A stretch of DNA of 7,188 nt, taken from the NCBI RefSeq assembly GCF_001270495.1, contig NZ_LGUR01000038.1:1-7188 (forward strand). Direction: 5' to 3'. Origin of the DNA: Streptomyces viridochromogenes (GTDB lineage: Bacteria > Actinomycetota > Actinomycetes > Streptomycetales > Streptomycetaceae). Of the stretch, positions 1-4,598 are shown one piece after another (within the stretch, counting starts at the first letter, position 1; every line of letters starts with the position of its first letter). Under the pieces are notes generated by a model. The model was not told where the DNA came from. It did no database searches and saw only the letters and a list, made by a program, of their open reading frames with translations. The translations under genes were made by a program, and so were the position numbers.

Positions 1-68
1 CTGCTCCCTTGTTGGAGATCGGGGCGGAGGTGCATGCGGCTTGGGCGGTACGGCTGTTCGCGTCGTAG
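1..68 (+). CDS. ureF: Urease accessory protein UreF, C-terminal end only
   Basis: Only the 3' end of this gene is inside the window. Reading from base 3, the frame gives 21 residues ending in [17 protein letters not shown], then a TAG stop at 66-68. A tail of the VRLF(A/V)S kind is what I expect at the end of actinobacterial UreF proteins, and the gene sits directly before ureG, where ureF belongs in the Streptomyces order (ureA-B-C-F-G-D). UreF is known to bind UreD and UreG and to gate GTP-driven nickel delivery into apo-urease. The identification rests on a short tail plus position, so it is good but not certain. The stop codon lies in the left arm of a possible hairpin (65-71 pairing with 90-96). 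Confidence 0.75.
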   Translation, partial: APLLEIGAEVHAAWAVRLFAS

Positions 69-202
69 GGGGTGTCTCGCCCCCCGCCGCCCCTACCCGT
101 CCCATCCTGAAGGGGCTCCGCCCCTTCGACCCCCGCCAGGGGGCTGCCGCCCCCTGGACCCCCGCTATCGGCCCGAAGGGCCTCGTCCGCAAACGCCGGA
201 CG
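65..202 (+). repeat. Chain of GC-rich hairpins between ureF and ureG
   Basis: The 163-nt gap between ureF and ureG holds a run of inverted repeats. 65-71 pairs with 90-96 (7 bp, includes the ureF stop). 109-116 pairs with 120-127 (8 bp, TCC loop). 136-144 pairs with 149-157 (9 bp, TGCC loop). 170-174 pairs with 178-182 (5 bp, GAA loop). 184-189 pairs with 197-202 (6 bp). From memory, GGGGCTCCGCCCC-type hairpins joined by CGACCCCCG-like linkers are common between genes in Streptomyces genomes, so this is probably a dispersed intergenic repeat element. It could partly end transcription, or protect or process the mRNA, changing ureG-ureD expression relative to the upstream genes. It lacks a U-tract, as is usual in these genomes. 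I see no convincing promoter after it. Confidence 0.7.
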
Positions 203-231
203 GGCTGAAAAGATCAACTGGAGCCGCTTCC

Positions 232-915
232 ATGCATCTCGACCACGCTCACACCCACGACGGTCCCTCCGCCGTCAGCGCCGATGCGCACCGTCCTGAC
301 GGCTCGCGCCGTGCGCTCCGTATCGGCCTCGGCGGGCCCGTCGGGTCCGGGAAGACGGCCACCGTCGCCGCGCTCTGCCGGGCCCTGCGCGACGAGTTGT
401 CCCTCGCCGTCGTCACGAACGACATCTACACGCGGGAGGACGCCGAGTTCCTGCTGCGGGAGGCCGTGTTGCCGCCCGAGCGGATCACCGCCGTGGAGAC
501 GGGGGCCTGTCCGCACACCGCGATCCGCGACGACATCTCCGCGAACCTCGAAGCCGTCGAGGACCTGGAGGACGAGGTCGGCCCCCTCGATCTCATCCTG
601 GTCGAGTCCGGTGGGGACAACCTCACCGCCACCTTCTCCAAGGGGCTCGTCGACGCGCAGATCTTCGTGATCGACGTCGCCGGCGGAGACGACATCCCCC
701 GCAAGGGAGGACCCGGCGTCACCACGGCCGACCTGCTCGTCGTCAACAAGACCGACCTCGCGCCGTACGTCGGCTCCGACCTGGCGCGGATGGCGGCCGA
801 CGCCAAGGCCCAGCGGGCCGAACTGCCGGTCGTCTTCCAGTCGCTCAGGAGCGAGCCCGGTGTGCGGGACGTCGCCGACTGGGTGCGGGGGCAGCTCGCG
901 GCGTGGACGGCGTGA
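232..915 (+). CDS. ureG: Urease accessory GTPase UreG
   Basis: This SIMIBI-class GTPase couples GTP binding and hydrolysis to nickel insertion into urease, in the cytoplasm, with UreD and UreF. The 227-residue product has the expected family parts: P-loop GPVGSGKT (35-42), the invariant nickel-binding Cys-Pro-His at 93-95 within [19 protein letters not shown] (125-130) in the switch region, and the guanine-specificity motif NKTD (172-175). The start at 232 is chosen because GGAG at 220-223 lies 8 nt upstream and the product then begins with a short His-rich segment (His 2, 5, 7, 9) typical of UreG. The frame stays open further upstream to 34, but that part translates the hairpin repeats and is arginine/proline-rich, so it is not coding. 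The gene overlaps ureD, which suggests coupled translation. Length and motifs are complete. Confidence 0.96.
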   Translation: MHLDHAHTHDGPSAVSADAHRPDGSRRALRIGLGGPVGSGKTATVAALCRALRDELSLAVVTNDIYTREDAEFLLREAVLPPERITAVETGACPHTAIRDDISANLEAVEDLEDEVGPLDLILVESGGDNLTATFSKGLVDAQIFVIDVAGGDDIPRKGGPGVTTADLLVVNKTDLAPYVGSDLARMAADAKAQRAELPVVFQSLRSEPGVRDVADWVRGQLAAWTA

Positions 916-1679
916 CCGTGACCGGTGGCGTCCGGGCCGCCGCGCGGATCGCCGCCCGGGACGACGGGCGGGGCGGCACCTCGCTGCCCGTGCTCGACGG
1001 CGACGGGCCGCTGGCACTCCGGCGGACCCGGGGGAGCGGCGCCGAGGCGCGGGTCGTGCTCGTCGGCGCGATGAGCGGGCCCCTCGGCGGCGACCACTTC
1101 ACCGTGCAGGCAGACGTGGAGGCCGGCGCCCGGCTGCGCGTCGGGTCGGCGGCGGCCACGATCGCCCTGCCGGGCCAGAGCAAGGGTGAGGCCAGGTACG
1201 ACGTACGGCTGTCGGTCGCCGACGGGGCCGAACTGCACTGGCTTCCCGAGCAGTTGATCTCAGCCCGGGGCAGTGACCTGTACGTCACGACTCGCGTCGA
1301 CGTCGGTGCGGCCGGACGGCTCGTACTGCGTGAGGAACAGGTGCTCGGACGCGTGGGTGAGGAGCCCGGGCGGCTCAGCAGCCGGATCCGGGTGAGCGTC
1401 GCCGGGCGGGTCGTCCTCGATCAGGAACTTGCCTGCGGGCCCGGGGCGCCGGGCGGCTGGGACGGCCCCGCGGGGCTCGGCGGCTGTCGAGCCGTCGGGC
1501 AACTCGTCGTCGTACGGCCCGAGTTCGCCGATGCCCCGGTGACGGCGCGGGTGCTGGGGGAGCACGCCGCCGTGATGCCCCTCACCGGGCCCGCCGCCCT
1601 GGTGACGGCGGTGGCGACGGACGCGCTGCGGCTGCGCAGACTGCTCGACGAGGCGCTGGACTCCCTCGACCTCGACTGA
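903..1679 (+). CDS. ureD: Urease accessory protein UreD (UreH family)
   Basis: The 258-residue product matches actinobacterial UreD, the scaffold that binds apo-urease and recruits UreF and UreG so that nickel can be passed to the active site. Visible family features are SGPLGGDHF (58-66), followed by a beta-rich region, LHWLPEQLI (111-119), and a LREEQVLGR segment (142-150). There is no signal peptide or membrane segment, so it should be cytoplasmic. The start is uncertain. GTG at 903 overlaps ureG by 13 nt and has GGGGG 11 nt upstream; GTG at 912 would give the classical 4-nt GTGA overlap; GTG at 918 is also possible. The choice changes only the first 3-5 residues. It is the last gene of the operon, followed within 15 nt by a strong hairpin. 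Confidence 0.93.
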   Translation: MDGVTVTGGVRAAARIAARDDGRGGTSLPVLDGDGPLALRRTRGSGAEARVVLVGAMSGPLGGDHFTVQADVEAGARLRVGSAAATIALPGQSKGEARYDVRLSVADGAELHWLPEQLISARGSDLYVTTRVDVGAAGRLVLREEQVLGRVGEEPGRLSSRIRVSVAGRVVLDQELACGPGAPGGWDGPAGLGGCRAVGQLVVVRPEFADAPVTARVLGEHAAVMPLTGPAALVTAVATDALRLRRLLDEALDSLDLD

Positions 1680-1690
1680 ATCCCGGCACC

Positions 1691-1717
1691 GCCGCCGCCG
1701 ACGCCCGGGGCGGCGGC
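1691..1717 (+). terminator. Hairpin just after ureD, likely terminator
   Basis: Perfect 9-bp inverted repeat GCCGCCGCC / GGCGGCGGC with a 9-nt loop, starting 12 nt after the ureD stop. There is no T-tract, which is normal for actinobacterial terminators. Because the arms are simple GCC repeats, several pairing registers are possible. Confidence 0.55.
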
Positions 1718-1744
1718 CCCAGCCTTCGGCGAGCCTCCCTGCCC

Positions 1745-1774
1745 CCGGCGGACCGCCTCTCGCCGGTCCGCCGG
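1745..1774. terminator. Strong GC-rich dyad, probable second terminator of the urease operon
   Basis: An 11-bp perfect inverted repeat (1745-1755 with 1764-1774, arms CCGGCGGACCG / CGGTCCGCCGG) surrounds an 8-nt loop, 66 nt after ureD. It lies between convergent genes and could stop transcription from either side. Its right arm overlaps the first copy of the 24-nt direct repeat described below. Confidence 0.55.
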
Positions 1775-2105
1775 TCCGGGCGGCTTGCGTGTGGTTCTGT
1801 GTCGGGCTGGTCGGTCGGTTCGCTTGCGGGTTCCTGCCGGGTTATTCGGTTCTGCTGTTGCTCGTGTCGGGTCGGTGGCGCCTCGGGCTGGTCCCGCTGG
1901 GGTGTGTGGCGGTGTCGCGCGGTCGGTCGGCCGGTCTTGTCGGGGTGGGTGCCGGTTTCGCCGGTCCGCCGGTCCGGGCGGTTTACGCGCAGTCCCGTGT
2001 CGGGCCGGCCGGTGCGGGTTTGCTGCCGGGCTGGTCGGCTCTCTCGTCGGTGCTGTCGGGTTGCCCGGCCCTTTCGTCAGCCCGGCGGGTCTCGCGGGCT
2101 CCCGT
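1753..2105. other. Non-coding A-depleted, G/T-rich stretch between convergent genes
   Basis: In these 353 bases the + strand holds only four adenines (1844, 1985, 1991, 2079), while T is abundant and G exceeds C. Short GGTCGG, TCGGG and GCCGG words recur. All three forward frames stay open simply because every stop codon contains an A; none gives a recognisable protein, and their codon use does not look like a Streptomyces gene. I see no minus-strand gene either. I read it as low-complexity spacer DNA between the 3' ends of ureD and the acyltransferase gene. Its origin is unknown. Confidence 0.7.
1760..1981 (+). repeat. 24-nt perfect direct repeat, copies 198 nt apart
   Basis: The same 24 bases occur at 1760-1783 and 1958-1981 (beginning TCGCCGGTCC, ending GGTCCGGGCGG). 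Weaker likeness continues for some tens of bases after each copy: both are followed by GTGTCGGGC(T/C)GG(T/C)CGGT and later by CTGCCGGG. This suggests an old tandem duplication of about 200 bp that has diverged, rather than two chance copies. Each copy also contains an internal near-duplication of CCGGTCCG. Confidence 0.7.
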
Positions 2106-2173
2106 AGGTGGTCCTCTCCGGACGCTCTCGCGTATCTCGTCTCGGCCTGCGTCGTCGGCCCGGCGCGGCCGCT

Positions 2174-2213
2174 GCCCTCCCGCCGGGGCCGGGCGGTCCG
2201 TCGGCGGCAGGGC
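2174..2213 (-). terminator. Candidate terminator of the acyltransferase gene
   Basis: An imperfect stem, 2174-2185 with 2202-2213, pairs at 11 of 12 positions (one C-C mismatch at 2179/2208) around a 16-nt loop. It begins 7 nt after the stop codon of the minus-strand acyltransferase gene. There is no T-tract. Confidence 0.45.
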
Positions 2214-2219
2214 CAGGGG

Positions 2220-2945
2220 TCAGCTGATCGGCATCCGCGGGAACTTGCGTTCCTTCTCGGCCTTGGCCGCGGCCTCCTCGGCCTTGGCGACGGCCGCGTA
2301 CTGGTCGACGTACTCCTGCTCGGACAGCGAGAGGATGGCGTACATGATCTCGTCGGTCACGGCGCGCAGGATCGCCTTCTCGTTCTCCATTCCGGCGTAG
2401 CGGGAGAAGTCGAGGGGCTTGCCGAAGCGGATCGTCACCGGGTGGATGTTGGGGATGACCTTGCCCGGTGGCTGTGCCTCGAACGTGCCGATCATCGCGC
2501 AGGGGATGACCGGGACCTGGGCCTTGAGGGCCATCACGGCGACGCCGACCTTGCCCTTGTAGAGGCGGCCGTCGTGCGAGCGGGTGCCCTCGGGGTAGAT
2601 GCCGAGGAGTTCGTCCTTGCTGAGGACTCCGAGTCCCTCGCGGATCGCCGCCTGGCCCGCCTCCTTGCCGGTGCGGTCGACGGGGATCTGACCGGCGCTG
2701 CGGAAGAAGGCCGCGGTCAGACGGCCCTTGACGCCGGGGCCGGTGAAGTACTCCTTCTTCGCGAGGAAGGTGATGCGCCGCTTGAGCATCGCCGGCATCA
2801 GGAAGTGGTCGGAGAACGACAGGTGGTTGCCGGCGACGATGGCCGCACCCGTGGTCGGTACGTGTTCAAGACCTTCTATTCGGGGGCGGAAGAAGAGTCT
2901 CAGTAGAGGCCCCAACAACACGTATTTCAGTACGTAATAGAACAA
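2220..2945 (-). CDS. plsC: 1-acyl-sn-glycerol-3-phosphate acyltransferase (PlsC/AGPAT family)
   Basis: The 241-residue product should transfer an acyl chain to the sn-2 position of lysophosphatidic acid, giving phosphatidic acid for membrane lipid synthesis, at the inner face of the membrane. The four AGPAT motifs are present in order: NHLSFSD (40-46, catalytic His41 and Asp46), GQIPVDR (85-91), YPEGTRS (117-123) and VPVIPCAMIG (144-153). A hydrophobic N-terminus (about 2-19) may anchor it; it is not a cleavable signal peptide. The last 30 residues are Ala/Glu/Lys-rich, probably a charged helix. The start is TTG at 2943-2945, supported by GAGGAG (2954-2959 on the minus strand) exactly 8 nt upstream; no ATG or GTG gives a full N-terminus. 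Substrate preference cannot be told from sequence, and several paralogues exist in Streptomyces, so the symbol names the family. The gene is monocistronic and convergent with ureD. Confidence 0.93.
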   Translation of the reverse strand: MFYYVLKYVLLGPLLRLFFRPRIEGLEHVPTTGAAIVAGNHLSFSDHFLMPAMLKRRITFLAKKEYFTGPGVKGRLTAAFFRSAGQIPVDRTGKEAGQAAIREGLGVLSKDELLGIYPEGTRSHDGRLYKGKVGVAVMALKAQVPVIPCAMIGTFEAQPPGKVIPNIHPVTIRFGKPLDFSRYAGMENEKAILRAVTDEIMYAILSLSEQEYVDQYAAVAKAEEAAAKAEKERKFPRMPIS

Positions 2946-2953
2946 GGGGGTCG

Positions 2954-2959
2954 CTCCTC
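2954..2959 (-). promoter_or_regulatory. Ribosome binding site that fixes the TTG start of plsC
   Basis: On the minus strand GAGGAG stands 8 nt before TTG. This near-perfect Shine-Dalgarno at ideal spacing is the main reason for accepting the rare start codon. Confidence 0.8.
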
Positions 2960-3023
2960 ACTCCGGCGGATCAGCTCCAACCGCCGCGTTCTGGCAGGTC
3001 AACCAGCGTGCCGTGGGGCTGCC

Positions 3024-3052
3024 AGTGTAGGCGCAGGGGGGACAGGCCGGAA
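3024..3052 (-). promoter_or_regulatory. Candidate promoter of plsC
   Basis: Minus-strand TACACT (3024-3029) fits the TAnnnT -10 pattern of streptomycete housekeeping promoters. It lies 17 nt downstream of TTCCGG (3047-3052), a weak -35. Transcription would begin about 70 nt before the TTG start. The -35 match is poor, so this is tentative. Confidence 0.35.
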
Positions 3053-3089
3053 CCGTGTCTGGTCGGACGTATGCCGCCCATGGGGTGTT

Positions 3090-3106
3090 CCTGACTGGGT
3101 GTCAGG
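3090..3106. repeat. Short perfect inverted repeat upstream of plsC
   Basis: CCTGAC and GTCAGG flank a 5-nt spacer, about 38 nt upstream of the candidate plsC -35. It could be an operator or a weak terminator for the gene upstream; the sequence alone does not decide. Confidence 0.35.
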
Positions 3107-3277
3107 GGGTGGGTGGGTGGCGTCGGTTGCGGGTGGGGAGGGGCCGCCGGACCAGCCTGGTGTCCGGGGGCGGTGCGCGGCAACCCGGTGGTGCGGTTTG
3201 GCGTGATCACGATTGCCGGGTGGCAGGTGGCCCGCCCTTGCGGCCAGCCGTCGCGTCTGCTCGTTCATCACGACCCG

Positions 3278-4510
3278 TCACAGCCGCACGATGATCAGTG
3301 CCGTGTCGTCCGTGGCGCCGCCCGGCGGCAGCAGCTCCAGCAGGACGGCGTCGGCGAGGGGCTCGGGGTCGGACGCGCGATGGCGGACGAGCGCGTCGGC
3401 GAGGCGGCTCAGCCCGGTGTCGATGTCCTCGCGGCGGCGTTCGATGAGGCCGTCGGTGTAGAGGGCGAGCGTGGCGCCGTTGGTGTACGTGGTGACGGCC
3501 TGCGGTCGCGGGATCGGGTCGGGGCGCGCGTCCAGCGGCGTGTCGGTGGCCCGGTCGAGGAACTCCACGTCGCCGTCGGGGTGGACCAGGACGGGTGGCG
3601 GATGGCCCGCGCTGCTGTAGGTGATGGTGTGGGCGTCGAAGTCGATGAACGTCGTGACCACGGTGGCCGATTCGGCGCCGTCGACGACATGGGCGTACCG
3701 CCCCAGGACGTCGAGAGCCTGCGCCGGGCCGTCGGCGACTCGGGACGTGGCACTGAGCGCGCTGCGCAGCTGGCCCATCACACCGGCCGCCGCGAGGCCG
3801 TGGCCGACCACGTCGCCCACGGAGACGCCGATGCGGTTGCCGCCCACCAGGTCGATCAGGTCGTACCAGTCGCCGCACACGTTCAGCGCGCCGACCGCGG
3901 GCCGGTAGCGCACGGCGGCCCGGTGGTTGTGCACCTGCCGGCGGGCGGGCAGCATCGCCTCCTGCAAGGCCAGGGCCACCTCGCGCTCACGGGCGTGCGC
4001 CTGCCGCAGCCGGTCGTTGAGTTCCTGCAGCTCGCGGGCGCGGGTGTACAGCTCGGCCTCCAGGACCCGCGCCCGGCTGTCACCGCCCGCGCCGCCGCGC
4101 AGACGGATGAGCTCGGTGACCTCCTCCACCCGGTGCAGGACGAACGCCACCCGCCCGTCGGGGCCGAGGACCGGCGCGTTGATCGGGCTCCAGTAGCGCT
4201 CCTCCCAGTGGCCGGGCCGCAGGGGGTCCTCGACGTCGTAGCGCTGCAGCGCCATCGTGTCGCGCTCGCCGGTTGCCACCACACGCAGCATCGACGCACG
4301 GACGTCGCGCATGCCGGTGGCGGCCGGGTCGTTGGGGTTGTCGGGGAAGACGTCGAAGATGTAGCGCCCCACCAGCTGGGCGCGGGTGCGGCCGGACAGG
4401 CGCTGGAAGTCCTCGTTGGCGTCGACGTAGACCAGCTCCGGGGTCAGCAGCGCCACCATTCCGGGCAGGCCGTGGAACACCGCCTCGTAGTCGATCGCCT
4501 TCTCTTCCAT
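3278..4510 (-). CDS. PAS domain-containing SpoIIE-family serine/threonine phosphatase
   Basis: A cytoplasmic PP2C-type phosphatase of the RsbU/SpoIIE kind, expected to dephosphorylate a STAS-domain anti-anti-sigma factor and so free a sigma factor. The 410-residue product has one PAS domain (about 5-135; core GMVALLTPELVYVDAN and WEERYWSPINAPV), a linker helix rich in Arg/Glu/Leu (about 145-185) ending in LQEAMLP, and the phosphatase domain (about 193-410). Metal-binding residues are intact: GDWYD (Asp214, Asp217), VGDVVGHG (Asp233), YTDGLIERR (Asp353) and TDDTALI (Asp401/402). No kinase-like ATPase domain follows, unlike its neighbour. Start: ATG at 4508-4510 is preferred, with GGTGAGG 8 nt upstream and an N-terminus where the PAS domain should begin. 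A GTG 39 nt further upstream lacks a ribosome binding site. The gap to the upstream gene (88 nt) contains a palindrome, so it may have its own promoter. The PAS ligand is unknown. Confidence 0.93.
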   Translation of the reverse strand: MEEKAIDYEAVFHGLPGMVALLTPELVYVDANEDFQRLSGRTRAQLVGRYIFDVFPDNPNDPAATGMRDVRASMLRVVATGERDTMALQRYDVEDPLRPGHWEERYWSPINAPVLGPDGRVAFVLHRVEEVTELIRLRGGAGGDSRARVLEAELYTRARELQELNDRLRQAHAREREVALALQEAMLPARRQVHNHRAAVRYRPAVGALNVCGDWYDLIDLVGGNRIGVSVGDVVGHGLAAAGVMGQLRSALSATSRVADGPAQALDVLGRYAHVVDGAESATVVTTFIDFDAHTITYSSAGHPPPVLVHPDGDVEFLDRATDTPLDARPDPIPRPQAVTTYTNGATLALYTDGLIERRREDIDTGLSRLADALVRHRASDPEPLADAVLLELLPPGGATDDTALIIVRL

Positions 4511-4558
4511 GGCTCCCGCCTCACCACCGGGATCTGGCTGGTCCTCCACGCCGTGCGG

Positions 4559-4593
4559 CGTATCTACCGATGTACTACATCCGAACCGATACG
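4559..4593. promoter_or_regulatory. AT-rich nested palindrome between the two phosphatase genes
   Basis: A 13-bp perfect dyad, GATGTA-C-TACATC, lies at 4569-4581, inside a second pair of arms, CGTATC (4559-4564) and GATACG (4588-4593). The stretch is strikingly AT-rich for this genome and sits in the 88-nt gap, beginning 6 nt after the stop of the upstream gene and ending 48 nt before the ATG of the downstream gene. A transcription factor operator with an overlapping promoter fits the composition (minus-strand TAGATA might serve as part of a -10). A structured terminator is less likely because the inner stem has only a 1-nt loop. The regulator cannot be named. Confidence 0.5.
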
Positions 4594-4598
4594 GCAGG

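Larger units (their letters stand above)
2946..3277. other. Intergenic region between plsC and the PAS-PP2C gene, no gene seen
   Basis: Apart from the plsC leader and promoter, this 332-bp stretch holds only possible structural elements: a perfect 6-bp hairpin CCTGAC-TGGGT-GTCAGG (3090-3106); a G-run cluster on the + strand (about 3104-3143) that might fold into a G-quadruplex; an imperfect, bulged dyad (3144-3173) that might end minus-strand transcription from the phosphatase gene; and a 10-bp palindrome CGTGATCACG (3202-3211). Short open frames on both strands have no recognisable domain, no good ribosome binding site and noncoding-like composition. Confidence 0.5.

Noticed and set aside
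34..231. Possible N-terminal extension of UreG upstream of 232
   Set aside because: It translates the hairpin repeats and the ureF tail in another frame, is Arg/Pro-rich, and the ATG at 232 has a proper ribosome binding site and the expected His-rich UreG start.
1785..2906. Long + strand open frame of 373 codons after ureD, and two others overlapping it
   Set aside because: The frames stay open because the stretch almost lacks A, hence stop codons; the 3' half runs antisense through the clear plsC gene. No domain is visible.
2999..3271. Small minus-strand open frames (79 and 90 codons) between the phosphatase gene and plsC
   Set aside because: Pro/His/Arg-rich translation with no domain, no good ribosome binding site, and overlap with the candidate plsC promoter.
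4511..4549. Upstream GTG start for the shorter phosphatase
   Set aside because: No ribosome binding site before it, and the 13 extra residues are not part of the PAS domain; the ATG at 4508-4510 has a well-placed site.
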